Of a DNA stretch of 64,000 nucleotides, positions 39,807 to 50,191 are shown in pieces. Every line of letters begins with the position of its first letter. Position 1 is the stretch's first letter. Position numbers and translations under genes: made by a program. The DNA is from Hondaea fermentalgiana (Eukaryota > Sar > Bigyra > Thraustochytrida > Thraustochytriidae): contig NPFB01000027.1 of the NCBI GenBank assembly GCA_014084085.1, positions 222,904 through 286,903 on the forward strand. The letters run 5' to 3'. The notes under the pieces are model-generated. The model made no database searches. It was not told the origin of the DNA and saw nothing but the letters and a program-made list of their open reading frames with translations.

Positions 39807-40566
39807 CAGCCGAGTCAGCTCGACTCGCCATTGACAAGTCGGGTCGAGCGCCACTTACTATGCTATACTATACTAGACTACTTCCTGCTGCGTCTCATCC
39901 ACAGCCGCGCTTCGATTTGCAGCGGCGGCGAGGAGGACGGGAAAGAGATGGCGCGTTTTCTTGGGGTCGATGTAGACCGCGACGGCGCCGCCCTGGCGGT
40001 CCTCTTCGCGCGGGGTAGTGCCGATCCCGCGCGGCGGCGCGGCGCGCGCGGCCCTCCCGGCCGCGCGCGGGGCGGCGCGCGTGGCCCTGGCTGCGAGTGT
40101 GTGGGTGGCAGGGGTGGGTGCCGGAGGTACGGGCCGCACGTGCAAGTGGACAGACAAAGAAACACAAACAAACTAACACGCAAACGCTGGTTCTGTTCTG
40201 CACTTATTTTGGGGCAGTATGCGAGCCCTACTACTAGCAGGATACGTCTGGCGCAGCAGGCATCCGAGTATGTAGAGAATCCCAGAGCCAGCCAGACAGG
40301 GCCGGCCGGAGTGTGCACAAGTGCGGAATGGCGCGCGCAAGTGGGCTATGGCCGCGGCGGCACTGCGGCCAGCCACAGTCGAAGTCGGGCCCGAGTGAGC
40401 CAGGGAGGGAGCGAGCCTGGACGCGCAGGATTCCAGCGCAGACCTACTTCTGGCGGAGCTCGCGCGGGACGGACGTGGACGAGAGCGAGGAGGCGGACGC
40501 GGAGCAGCAGGGGCAGCAGCAGCAGGGGCAGCAGCAGCGGCAGCAGCAGGAGGCAGGCGCGGCACG
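39807..40566. other. Upstream region of the membrane-protein gene
   Basis: No supported gene. It holds a TACTATAC-type AT stretch near 39858-39876, the exact 20-base element at 40336-40355, and a CAG/GGGCAG repeat at about 40505-40550 directly before the ATG at 40567. Confidence 0.5.
40336..40355 (+). promoter_or_regulatory. 20-base element shared with the SH3-LIM promoter region
   Basis: CGCAAGTGGGCTATGGCCGC, identical to 22243-22262. It lies 211 bases upstream of the ATG at 40567; the other copy lies 285 bases upstream of the ATG at 22548, in the same orientation relative to its gene. A role in transcription is inferred. Confidence 0.45.
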
Positions 40567-41700
40567 ATGGGCGACGAAGCGGAAGAGTCCATGTTCGACA
40601 GCCTGATGCAGGCGGCCACGCCCAAGGCGCGCAAGCGCAGGTCGAAGCGCGCGGAGACCGACGAGGACGAGGGCGCGCCCACGTTCACGGACAGGCTGAC
40701 CCAGGTCGTGCCGATCGTGCTCAAGATCGAGGAGGGTATCGCGGCCGCGGTGCTCTTCATCATGCCGTACGTCAAGATGGCCAACGAGGCGTACGAGGAG
40801 TTCTTGGTTGCCCTCGAACCCTACGGCCCCAAGGAAATCATGGGCATGCTGTACGGTCTCGCGCTCATGTTCTTTGGCGGATCCTACATCTCAACGATTG
40901 CTACGCTCGAGGCCATCGACCAGGGTGGCCGCAAGGACCTCGTCCATGCCATCAAAGAGCTCCACGAGCAGGCCACCTCTGTTCGCGATGCCAACCGCAC
41001 GGACGACCAGCTCGACGAGGATGGCGACGGCGTTGCGGACGTCAACCAGATCTCGCAGGCCGAGCTTACGGTCCGCAAGGTCAGCCTCTTTCTGCGCTCG
41101 TGCGATCCCGAAAAGGTCTCTGCGGCATTCGGCCGGTTGTATCAGATTCTCGCCATGGTCATTGCCACGCTGCAGGTCAAGTTCGCCCGCGCGCTCAGTC
41201 TGGGTGTCTCCATTGGTAACGTGCTTTCCACGACAATCCTCAAGGCAACGGGCCCGACGATTAAGAACATTGTCGATGAGGACTACTACCCCTGGATCCC
41301 CGTCGTCACGCGGTACATTTGCCGTATGATCGGTATCTCTATCGCCTTTTCCGTGCAGCGTGTGCTCTCGACCGTGCACACTGCGCTCAACGGCGCCCGC
41401 ATTGCCACCGACGCCTTTACACGCTGGTGTGAGGCTCGCAACCTTCACTACCTGAGTGACGGCTACCTCGACGATGCCACTGCCTTTTTGCTTGCTGGTC
41501 TCGGTATTTACGGCCAGCTCTTTCTCTACACGAAGCTGCCCTTTATCATCAAGCTCATCCTCTTTCCTGCTACGGTCTCCGAGTACATTCTTACCTTTAT
41601 GGTGTCCACCTCTGTGGCTCGTGGCACCACGACTGCCAACCAGCAGCAGGGCTTCAGCCATGGACCTACGGAGCCCATGCCGGGGATGCCCGAGATGTAA
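40567..41700 (+). CDS. Multi-pass membrane protein of unknown function
   Basis: 377 residues. The N-terminus is charged and cytosolic-looking (KARKRRSKRAETDEDEG). Hydrophobic segments lie at about 58-75 (EEGIAAAVLFIMPYV), 93-118 (IMGMLYGLALMFFGGSYIST), about 195-225 (LYQILAMVIATLQVKFARAL), about 248-275 and 305-350 (FLLAGLGIYGQLFLY, FIIKLILFPATVSEYILTF). Between the second and third segments lies DEDGDGVADVNQIS (about 152-165), which resembles a calcium-binding loop of the EF-hand or dockerin type. The tail is Gln/Pro/Met-rich. I recall similar conserved proteins only vaguely from algae and other protists and cannot name a function; a transporter, an ER-shaping protein and a calcium-regulated membrane protein are all possible. 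No signal peptide. The ATG at 40567 is the only good start. Confidence 0.75.
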   Translation: MGDEAEESMFDSLMQAATPKARKRRSKRAETDEDEGAPTFTDRLTQVVPIVLKIEEGIAAAVLFIMPYVKMANEAYEEFLVALEPYGPKEIMGMLYGLALMFFGGSYISTIATLEAIDQGGRKDLVHAIKELHEQATSVRDANRTDDQLDEDGDGVADVNQISQAELTVRKVSLFLRSCDPEKVSAAFGRLYQILAMVIATLQVKFARALSLGVSIGNVLSTTILKATGPTIKNIVDEDYYPWIPVVTRYICRMIGISIAFSVQRVLSTVHTALNGARIATDAFTRWCEARNLHYLSDGYLDDATAFLLAGLGIYGQLFLYTKLPFIIKLILFPATVSEYILTFMVSTSVARGTTTANQQQGFSHGPTEPMPGMPEM

Positions 41701-42721
41701 CTACTTGAAGGGCCAAATATCTCGCTTTTCTTTGTCTCTTTGTTGTTTCATTTCCTTTTCCCCCCTTTTTCCACGAAAGAAATTAAAATACATTTTCCTT
41801 TCTTCTTACGAACCGCCGCGCGTCCAAGTCCCACGGAACAATCACTGGAGGACTGAAATCGATGCAACATTTGTGCGCTGATGTGAGCTTCTCATTACTA
41901 CCCGAGCAATCATTCTTTCAACGCAACGGACCGGCGTGGGTCCAAGTCTCACCAAACATTGAACTAACAAAGAAGTGACATCGATGCAACGTCTGTGCAA
42001 ATGTTGCGACCCCCTTACCGCGAAAGCAATCATCCAAGTCGCCCCAAACAGTGAAAGTGATGCAAGGCTTGTGCGCTTGTGCTCGCAAAGTTGTTATTAC
42101 AGATCCTTGGGAATGTTTTTTTTCAAATCAAGAAATTGATGGCCTTGTATGGCCTTGCGAGTCCTCTTCTCACGGAGGTCTGCCGGAGTGTTCACCAAAA
42201 AAAAGCTTGAGAGAGAAAATGAGAAGAACGGAGGCTCCTCCGCAATTGGCAATGGGCAATGGGTGTAGGTCTAGCTAGGCCTATAGAGAATCATCAAAGA
42301 CAATGAAGCGTGAGCAGCAGCAACACAAAGTAAGATATTTCGTTGGGCCTTTTTCTTTTTTCTTTTTTTTCTAACCCTGTACGACACAACCCACTTTACA
42401 TGAAAAAAAAAAATCCATGCTAGGGTGTGACACAAGAATTACGTTGATGGAAACCACACTGCCATTTCTGAAGGCAGGAGATCGAAGCAGTCTCGAAATG
42501 CTCGAGACGAGGCGGAGGGAGGATAGTCACAGGGCAGAGGCCCGCTCAGAGAAAGAGCTATCGAGTAGGTCCTCGACATCTCCGACAAAAGGGAGAATCG
42601 AGCTTTTCAGACCGATACCGACAGGCTCTATCATCATTCCGTTTTCAGCGCATGTGCGAATGGAGAAGGAAAGAAGAGACCGAATACCAGGCCGTCTGGT
42701 CACTAGATAAGACTTTCATGC
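41701..42721. other. 1 kb convergent region containing degenerate direct repeats
   Basis: Lies between the tail-to-tail stops of the membrane protein and the choline-transporter-like gene. No protein gene is supported. Positions 41824-42110 hold three degenerate copies of a block (separate entry). There is an A run at about 42403-42414 and T-rich tracts around 42350-42370. Confidence 0.5.
41824..42110. repeat. Three degenerate direct repeats, period about 90-120 bases
   Basis: Copies start with CCAAGTC at 41824, 41942 and 42034. Each continues with GATGCAA(C/G)nnnTGTGC 25-41 bases later (41861, 41983, 42059). The first two also carry GCAATCAT near their ends. Spacer lengths differ, so the copies have drifted by indels. 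Function unknown. Confidence 0.6.
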
Positions 42722-44659
42722 TTATTCGTCGCTGTCGACGCTTTGTGACGACGATAGGTCCTCGTATCGATCATGCTCTGGTTTGACGGCAGGAAGTGAG
42801 TCGACATATTCCTGCGCGTCAATACGCTCGGGCGTGAGCAAGACCTCCGCATTTGAATCTTTGAGAACAGCGTAGCACATGAATATTGTGTCAATGGTGT
42901 TGAGCACAAAGTCGCCCTGGAAGTTGATGATCACCGCGGATACACATGCGACAAAAACACCGGCAAAAGGCGCAAAGACAAGAACAGAGCCGCTGAGCCA
43001 GACAATCATCGTGTCGCTAAAGAGCGCGAGAAGCATGAGCCCCAGAAGCGGGCGACGAACCACGTAAACTGCCGTAATGACAAAAAGAAGCAGACCGCCA
43101 ATCCCGCCAAAGACGCCGCTGCTATCCGAGGCGTTGGAAAGCGAATTCCATCCATTCACACCATCAATTCGCATCCAGGCGATAAGGCCAATGAGGATGG
43201 AGAGTGCGCTGCTGCCCGTGCGTACAGCCGAGATGAGAATGCGGTCGGCAACATATGCATTTGTGAAATTGCGCTGCAGCAGCTTAGTGGATCGGTACGC
43301 AGAAGGACCAAAACCCTCGCCCGTAAAGGCGTGCGCGATGATGCTGAAGCGAGTAAAGGGTGTTACGCAGCGGCTGAAGGCGCACTTGAGCGGGCGAATG
43401 ATGAAGCCCAACGGATCGAGCCACCAGAAGCGCGAACCGTTGCGTTCGACGAGATAGTCAACGAACTCGGTCACAACAGAGCCACCGGCAACGGTGCCGA
43501 TACTGGTGGTCATGACTGTGCAAAAGGCCGACATTTCTGGACGAGCGGGCACGGGGACCTGTTGAAGGAACCATGAGCCCACGCACATGCTGATGATGAC
43601 GAGCTTCCCGGTCTTGCATGTTGAGACGAACCAGACCATGTAGAAAAACAAATACGTGGTCGCTGCCTTGATGTGGTGCGGTGTGGTGGCTTCGCACGAG
43701 TTATGCACGGCGAACTCGACCACATTTGCCGTCCGCATGACGACTGCCCAGTGCCAGGCAAGAAAAAGGCACATTATCATAAGCAGGAGGTAGATGGCGC
43801 GGAAAATGTAAAAGTTCTGGTATAGCACCGTGGTGGCGATGCGCAGGTGGTCTCCCATGGCGTGGACAGGTTCTCGCGTGAAGAAGAGGACCAAGAGGAG
43901 AACGCTCGCTGCGGCGAAAAAGAGTGCCGCAAGAATCGTCGTGCCTTCCGTGTTGGCAAAGAGTGCAATCGCAACGGAAATGTACAGAACAGGGAACCAA
44001 AGCGTGGCGCCCCAGGAGCTTCCGCGCGGCAGCTTGTACAGCGCAAAGGTCCAGAGTGCTCCGACGATGGGGGCCACCGTCATGGTGGTAATGGTCAAGT
44101 AGTTGGAGAGGTCCATGACGCACCACAGCGTTGTGCAATCGTTGATGGTGTCCGAGCCCGTTGCGGACGCAGCAACAGCGAGGCGACGGAGGCGGCGGCG
44201 ATCATCAATCTGGGTCGCGTTCGACTGCGAGATCTCTGCAAGCGCAAGCTGGCAAGAGTCATACTGCGCTCTTGCCTCGGCGGTGAGGTAGCTCCCGGTG
44301 GAGTTGTGAAAGGTGTTGGTCTGGTGGATGATCATAGCGCCCAGGCCAAAGTGTAAGAAGAGGCCTGCGACAAAAATGACTGCGAAAAGGTAGTCGAACT
44401 TGGCAACGCGCCAAGCGCGGTCGTTGAACTCGATTTTCGGCGTGATGACCTCTTTGAGCGGGTTCGCGCTCATCTGGGAGATGAGCGACTTGACGGACAG
44501 CTGGTTGTTCATCATTGCGCGCAAAGAACCGACCTGGCGGCCGCGCATTGACGACTGCAGCCCCGACTCGGGCTCCACCCTGGACGTCCTCGCGTGCTCG
44601 TTGGCCTCCTCGCTCTCCAGGTCCACGGCCATGAGGCCTTGCGTCCTGTCTCCGGTCAT
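42722..44659 (-). CDS. Choline transporter-like protein (CTL/SLC44 family)
   Basis: 645 residues. The N-terminal 85 residues are hydrophilic. About ten membrane segments follow, with a large loop after TM1 (about 115-170) containing possible N-glycosylation sites, as in SLC44. Family-like stretches include YLFFYMVWFVSTCKTG, RFWWLDPLGFIIRPLKCAFSRCVTPFTRFS, and the C-terminal hallmark FTGEGFGPSAYRSTKLLQRN (SLC44 has …G..F..SA..A..L..RN). Further on are LNTIDTIFMCYAVLKDSN (family: …DTI…CF..D) and an acidic tail ending in the stop at 42722. Family members move choline or ethanolamine across plasma and mitochondrial membranes to feed phospholipid synthesis. The substrate here is inferred only. The ATG at 44659 is followed by a normal polar leader. 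No introns are needed. Confidence 0.85.
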   Translation of the reverse strand: MTGDRTQGLMAVDLESEEANEHARTSRVEPESGLQSSMRGRQVGSLRAMMNNQLSVKSLISQMSANPLKEVITPKIEFNDRAWRVAKFDYLFAVIFVAGLFLHFGLGAMIIHQTNTFHNSTGSYLTAEARAQYDSCQLALAEISQSNATQIDDRRRLRRLAVAASATGSDTINDCTTLWCVMDLSNYLTITTMTVAPIVGALWTFALYKLPRGSSWGATLWFPVLYISVAIALFANTEGTTILAALFFAAASVLLLVLFFTREPVHAMGDHLRIATTVLYQNFYIFRAIYLLLMIMCLFLAWHWAVVMRTANVVEFAVHNSCEATTPHHIKAATTYLFFYMVWFVSTCKTGKLVIISMCVGSWFLQQVPVPARPEMSAFCTVMTTSIGTVAGGSVVTEFVDYLVERNGSRFWWLDPLGFIIRPLKCAFSRCVTPFTRFSIIAHAFTGEGFGPSAYRSTKLLQRNFTNAYVADRILISAVRTGSSALSILIGLIAWMRIDGVNGWNSLSNASDSSGVFGGIGGLLLFVITAVYVVRRPLLGLMLLALFSDTMIVWLSGSVLVFAPFAGVFVACVSAVIINFQGDFVLNTIDTIFMCYAVLKDSNAEVLLTPERIDAQEYVDSLPAVKPEHDRYEDLSSSQSVDSDE

Positions 44660-46711
44660 GGTCGTGGTCGTCTAATCTAATCTGCTTCCGTCTCGCGCGC
44701 CGGGGGGGTTCTGCGGCCGGCCTTCCGCTCGTCCCGCCCCGCGGTCCCTCGTGCGCGAGGGCGTCTGCCTCGTGCTGCAGGTAACTTATGCTGCGCGAGG
44801 CTGTTAAAGGCAGCGAGCGCGCGTGTTTTCAGCCTCGATGATCGCGCGCTCAGCCGATGATCGCGCGCGCTCCCGGCACGCGCGCAACAGACAGACAGCC
44901 AGACAAACGCAGGTCTCTCTCCCTCTCGCGCGCACGCCGCGCGCAGAGCGCAGAGGGGCGGAGAGCAAGGAGCGCAGCGGCGCCTCGCGGCCAGCCCGGT
45001 CGCTCGCGTTGGCGGTCTGCCTCCTCCGCGCTCTCCGCGCTCTCTCGCTGGGAAACCCAATCGCTCGAGCCGCTGATCAGAGGTGTCCTCGACTCCGGGT
45101 GGGACCGCGCCTCCCGGTTCCCCGCTCCCTCGCCAGCGCAGGCACGGAAGGATGGACACCGCGCGCAGTGCACTGTCCCGCACAGCTTTCCCTGCTTCCT
45201 TCGCTCGTGGACGCGGGCGCCTGTCTGTCTCGGCAAGGGGTCGAGCGGCTGAAGTCTGCGCGGCGTTGGACGCCTGCCGGGGTCTCCATGCGCGTCAGTC
45301 TCTGGGTGTGTGCGCGAGCGACATGCGAGCTCTTCCTTCGAGGCCAGCTCGCGCTGCCTCCGCAGGGTAACTCGCTCCCGGAGACCGAGACGGCGGAGAC
45401 GGAGACCGAGACGCAGCGAGCCCGGGCGAGGCCGAGCTGGCTGGCTGGCGGCCTCAGGCGCGGCGCAGGTGCAGCAGCAGCAGCAGCAGTTGCGATGCTC
45501 GCATGCATGCAGGCCGCAGCGGCCGGGCGCAGCGCGTGCAGATCTAGCTGTCGCGAGCAGCTGCAGGCTGCCGGAGACTTGGCTTAAGCGACGCACGCGC
45601 GCCTAGCTGGCTGGCTGGCCGGGGAGGGGCAGCAGGAGCAGCGCGCAGGCGAGAAGGGGACCGCAGCACGGACCGCAGCGCGGCCGTTCTCCGCCGTCCC
45701 CGCTGGACGCGAGGCGAGGCGAGATGAGATGCGCACGACCAAGTTGAACGCACAATCAAGATGCTCAAGCTGGCGGGTCCACGCGCGCGGCAGCCTGGCG
45801 GGCGAGGAGGGGGAGCTGAAGGGCCTGCGCGCGCGCGTCCGCGTCCACAGACGCTGCTTCGTCTCGCTGGACGAGGTTGGCGGACCCCGGGGTCCTCGAG
45901 GCGGCAAAAACGCGATGAGAATCAGGCTTCTCGTTGTTAGTTAGAAGAGACAAAAAAGGAAGAGACCAAGATGCGCAAGGATGGACGAGTGGATCGACAT
46001 CAGTGCCACCGCTGGCAGAGCTGATTGGTTCGTCTCAGCCAGGCCGGCTTCAACCACAACTTGGTTGAGCTCGCAGCTTTTGTTGCATTGCTGACTGCTT
46101 CGTCTCGGCCAGGCTGCATTGGCCGGCTTCAACTCGCTGTCGGTAATCGCTTTTGTTGGTTGGTGCAGCAGTGCAGAGCGTCCGGTCGCTTCGCACTTTC
46201 TGCACACGAGCCTGGCCGCCGAGCGAGCGGACGAACGGGCCAAGCAAACGGACGACCTGAGCACGGGCGAACGATCGATCGAACGGACGAACGGACGAAC
46301 GAACGGACGGATCCGGAAGGCACGCCGGCGGGTGGTGGATGGCGTCCGGTGGTGAAGGAATGAGTGAATGAGCGAGTGATTGGAATGGATGTGTGCTTGC
46401 TCGCGCGCCAGCGTTGTTGACGATGCGCTGTTGTCAACCAAGTCGTCTATCTGGCAAGACGACGCAAGGGAGTCGCGCCGTCGGCAACTCTCGTGCGAGA
46501 ACGCGATGTTCCGCGTACTTGGTGGGACCTACCTATACATCATCGTCTGTCGCAACCTGAACTTGCTGCTTTTTATCAGATCGAGCGAGATCGAGCTCGG
46601 ATCTTCAAGATGCGCTCAGTAGGCCTAGTAGTTGCTAAGTCCGAAGTAAGTACGACGAGAATACAATCCGCGCATGCAAACCAGACAAGACAACGGCCGG
46701 CGGATCGCGCC
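44660..46711. other. 2 kb intergenic region, no supported gene
   Basis: GC-rich from 44700 to 45720. Opposing open frames of roughly 250 codons at 44823-45596 are low-complexity and overlap on both strands, the usual sign of GC-driven spurious frames. Small repeats: GATGATCGCGCGC twice near 44837-44870, a CAG tract at about 45472-45490, and ACGAACGG-type repeats at about 46265-46310. Confidence 0.5.
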
Positions 46712-48581
46712 ATGGACGCAAGCGAAGCTGAGCGCAAGCTGCGCGAGAGTGAACGAGGGAGTCGGCCGTCAAACAAAGAACGAAACGAGGAGGTCTTCTC
46801 CGAGGAGGCACGAGGCATCATCGATCCTCGCAGCATCTCCTTTCGCGCCGTCAAGGCTGTCTACAAAGGCGTGCTCAGCGGCAAGCTCGCCTCAAAGACC
46901 GAGCTCTTTGTCGCTGCTAGGGAACTCTCGGAGAAGATAAAGAAGGACGCGACGATCCAGGCCTTCAAGGTGAATGAGGATGGATCGATCGAGGGCCGAG
47001 CTTATTACGCCGACAGAAAGGTCAACTTTGTCCCTGAAAAAGACGCCGTGAGAAAGCTACGCAGCGACTGGGCCACCGAGGACATCGGCAGTACGTAGTT
47101 CCCCAAATTATTACGGACGACAGACAGATCTACCTACATCATCTCGATGACGTCGATGTTGGCGGCGAATTCCAGGGCGCTTTCGTGAGTCAAGCCCGGA
47201 AGACCCGCTTCGGTGATCTTGTCGCTGCTCTGGAGAGCCACTTCGGGGATGAGGCAGGGTCCGCTTTTGTGTGGCTTGACATTTTTAGCGCCAATCAGCC
47301 GGTTCTTACTCGTCCCGATGTCGACACTCCGCTCGAGACCATCAAGGCGCGGGAGGAATTCATGACACATGGCCTACATCGTGCGATCTCCAAGTTCGAT
47401 AAGCTGGTGGTCTTCTTTGATCACTGGGACAAGCCTGCACCCCTGCAGCGCGCATGGTGTGTGTGGGAGGTCTTGGGAGCCGTAAAGAGCGAACGATCTT
47501 TGCAGATTGCCATCACACCAGGCGAGGAGGATAGATTTATGGAACAACTTCTTGCCGCCTCGGACGAAATCGCAAGAATCGTAGCCAACAACTACGATAT
47601 GCGAAAAGCTGAGTGCTACAAACGCGAGGATTTGACGATGATTCAGCAAGCTGTTGAAGACATTGACGGAGGCTTTGCGACGCTAAACACAGTGGTCAAT
47701 GGTCGTGTGCGGGAATGACATCGGCAAATGGCCCGCGTAGCAGTCAACGAAGCACGAGTACAGAAAGGCGACAATATCGGTCTGGCACGAGATCTTTGGT
47801 GCCGGCTCGCTTGTTTACGCTCAAGGTCAGTACGAGGATGCAATGCAGCACTATAAAGAGGCGCTACATATCTACAAGCACGAAAGCGGGGGTTACAATC
47901 TTTCAATAGCAAATATACTCCATAGTATTGGGTCCGTGTACAGAATACAAGGCCACTACGAAAAGGCCTTGCGAGAATACGAGGAGGCGCTCCTGATTCG
48001 CAAAAAGTCTTTAAACGATCGGCATCCTGATGTGGCTGAGACGCTCCATAACATTGCCATCGTGTACAGAAAACAAGGCCACGAAAAGGAGGCCTTAACG
48101 TTCTACAGAGAGGCCCTTTCGATTAGAGAGGAGGCCCTTGGTGACCGACATCCTGATGTGGCAGCCACACTGAATAGTATCGCGCGCGTGTATCACAAAC
48201 AAGGTTGCTATGAGGATGCCTTGAAGTCGTACCCGGGAGGCGCTCGCCATCAAGAAGGCAGCCTTTGGCGACCGGCACCCTGCGATTGCGGATACGCTTA
48301 ATAATATCGGCTCGGTCTTCTGCGCACAAGGCTTCTTCGACGATGCTCTAAAGTACTACAAAGAAACATTGTCGATCTACAAAGAAGCACTTGGGGGCCT
48401 GCATCTTGACTATGCAGGCACCCTTTTCAACATTGGCAACGCTTACTATGACCGCGGAGACAAAAGTGCTGCCTTACCGTACTTTAAGGATGCAGACTTG
48501 TATTTTTCCAAGATACTCGGACCTGATCATGGTTACACAACGTCCGTCCAGGAATGCATTCGGAAATGCGGGTCAATCTAG
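46712..48581 (+). pseudogene. Degraded TPR/kinesin-light-chain-like gene
   Basis: Collinear coding pieces lie in three different frames. (1) 46712-47090: MDASEAERKLRES to TEDIGS. (2) 47091-47810 in another frame: YVVPQIITDDRQIYL, the AFVSQARKTRFGDLV block (related proteins have a …SHAWK… motif here), AFVWLDIFSANQP, VFFDHWDKPAPLQRAWCVWE, and after an in-frame TGA at 47716-47718 the piece MARVAVNEARVQKGDNIGLA. (3) From about 47815: TPR units YEDAMQHYKEALHIY, YEKALREYEEALLIRKKSL and KEALTFYREALSIREEALG. (4) From about 48235 in the third frame: EALAIKKAAFGDRHP and DDALKYYKETLSIYKEALG. At least three frameshifts plus one stop therefore interrupt one gene. The TPR part resembles kinesin light chain and is common in thraustochytrid and oomycete gene families. 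Sequencing indels are the alternative explanation. Confidence 0.75.
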
Positions 48582-49046
48582 ACATTTCCAGTAGTGAGTC
48601 GCCCGAGGGTGCTTTGAGAAATATATATGTACTACTTCCTCGCGTCATACGCTGGCCCGGTCGAACAGACGAACCACCGTCAAGGCAAAGTGTAAAATCT
48701 ATCAAGCTCAAACTCTTTAGACCAGCGTTCCAAGGGTTCGTCGTCGATTAGGGTTCCACAGGTTCACCGTCGATCACCAAACTTGGGCTTGAGCGGAATG
48801 ACCAGGCTGCGCGGCCCAAACCTACCTTTGCGAAGGGAGACACAGATGCGCAAGCGGAAACCAGAGTCAGGAAGAGGGAGGCCAAGTCCCGCACGGCTCG
48901 CCGCAGCAGAACTGCAATAGAGGACTACACCAGCAGCAGCACCAGCAGGGAGCGCCAGCAGCACCAGCAGCAGCAGCAGCAGCCGCAAGGGCAAGAGCAA
49001 AAGCAACAGGGAGAAGAAGAAGGAAGCAGCAGAGGAAAAGGACACC
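48582..49046. other. 5' region of the SDR gene, CAG/AGC-rich
   Basis: 465 bases with no separate gene. Positions 48928-48985 hold AGCAGCACCAGCAG-type repeats followed by a purine-rich (AAG/GAG) leader directly before the ATG at 49047. Confidence 0.5.
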
Positions 49047-49959
49047 ATGGACGACCTTTCGCTCGACACGATGTTTGGCGTCAAGGGCAAGAACGTCGTC
49101 GTCACTGGTACGTGGGTCAGGCGCGAGTTGTCTCTTACTTGGTTTAAGAGAAAGAGAGAGAGGGAGTCGGATTGACTTGAAATACTGACGGTGCTTGGTC
49201 TTCTACGCACGCGACGTGTTAGGCGGGTCCAGGGGCATTGGCTACATGATCGCGTCCTGCTTCGTGCAGCAGGGCTGCAATGTTTTCATCTTTAGCCGCA
49301 AACCTGATCACGAAGCCGCTGATGCCCTGACCCAAAAGGGACCTGGCAAATGCTACTCGATGGTCTGCGACGTTGCCGACGCTCAGGCCATTGAGACTGT
49401 CGCGAAGGAGGTCCAGGCCAAGGTCGGCGATGCGGGTATTCACTGCCTCGTCAACAACAGTGGTGCGACCTGGGGCGCCTCCTTCTACGACGTGACGCTC
49501 GCCTCTTTTGAGAAGCTGGTTAACGTCAACCTCACGGGACTCTTCTTCGTCTCCCAGGCCTTTGGCCCCATGCTTGAGGCGGCTGGCTCGGTCGAAGATC
49601 CTGCGCGGATCATTAACATTGCCAGCATCGACGGCCTCCATACACCCGTCTTTGAGGAATACGCCTACGGCGCCACCAAGGCCGGTGTCATCCACATGAC
49701 CCGCCTCATGGCCAGCAGTTTGGCGCCAAAGAACATTACCGTGAACAGCATTAGCCCTGGTCTCTTTCCCAGCAAAATGGGTGATCAGGTTCTCAAGGGC
49801 GCTGGCGACGCGGTCACGCATGCCATCCCCATGAAGCGTGCGGGACGCCCATGCGACATTGCCGCCGCCGCCCTGTACTTTGCGAGCCCCAGCGGCTCTT
49901 ATTGCACGGGCAGCAATCTTGTGATCGATGGTGGTATCACGAGCAGCCCCAAACTCTGA
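49047..49959 (+). CDS. Short-chain dehydrogenase/reductase (RhlG/FabG-like), two exons
   Basis: Exon 1 is 49047-49107 (MDDLSLDTMFGVKGKNVVVT plus one base) and exon 2 is 49223-49959. Splicing gives 265 residues and rebuilds the cofactor motif TGGSRGIG. Classical SDR elements follow: DVAD (adenine-ring Asp), NNSG (about 101-104), active-site Ser in NIASIDG, Tyr-x-x-x-Lys in YAYGATKAG, SPGLFPSKM, and a C-terminal CTGSNLVIDGGI. NADPH use is suggested by Arg in FSRK after beta-2. The opening block (VKGKNVVVTGGSRGIGYMIA) resembles RhlG-type 3-oxoacyl reductases, so reduction of a ketoacyl or other carbonyl compound is likely; the substrate is unknown. No targeting peptide is evident. Without the intron, the exon-2 frame lacks the first beta strand, so the intron is well supported. 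Confidence 0.92.
49108..49222 (+). other. Spliceosomal intron, 115 bases
   Basis: Donor GTACGT, branch-like TACTGAC at 49183-49189, acceptor TTAG at 49219-49222, phase 1. Removal restores the TGGSRGIG motif. This is the best-supported intron in the window. Confidence 0.92.
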
Positions 49960-50124
49960 ATATCTCAATCTTTTCTTTGATCTTTGCTTGCCTCGCTGTT
50001 GGAACATTTGGTTGAGGAATCTCGCGCGAAGCTTGCCTGTCTACGCTGGAGAACAACGACGAAAACAATCAGAACAAATGGGGAGAACTCACATTGTGCT
50101 GGGCCTAGTCTCGGAAACAGAAAA

Positions 50125-50130
50125 AATAAA
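50125..50130 (+). terminator. Candidate poly(A) signal of the SDR gene
   Basis: AATAAA 166 bases after the SDR stop codon. This is a motif match only. Confidence 0.35.
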
Positions 50131-50149
50131 AGAGCAACCTGAATGCGCG

Positions 50150-50151
<2 letters not shown>

Positions 50152-50188
<37 letters not shown>
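50152..50188. repeat. CT dinucleotide microsatellite
   Basis: About 18 CT units in non-coding DNA. Confidence 0.9.

Positions 50189-50191
<3 letters not shown>

Noticed and set aside
39727..39850. Translation of the 20-base array as part of the coiled-coil protein
   Set aside because: The period is not a multiple of three and cycles through all frames; the ATG at 39592 gives a sensible start.
44823..45596. Overlapping open frames of about 250 codons on both strands
   Set aside because: Low-complexity Arg/Ala/Ser translations overlapping on opposite strands in GC-rich DNA; no domain and poor starts.
47091..47175. Intron explaining the first break in the TPR gene (GTACGT donor)
   Set aside because: No AG acceptor in the right phase, and the intervening sequence reads as plausible protein in the downstream frame.
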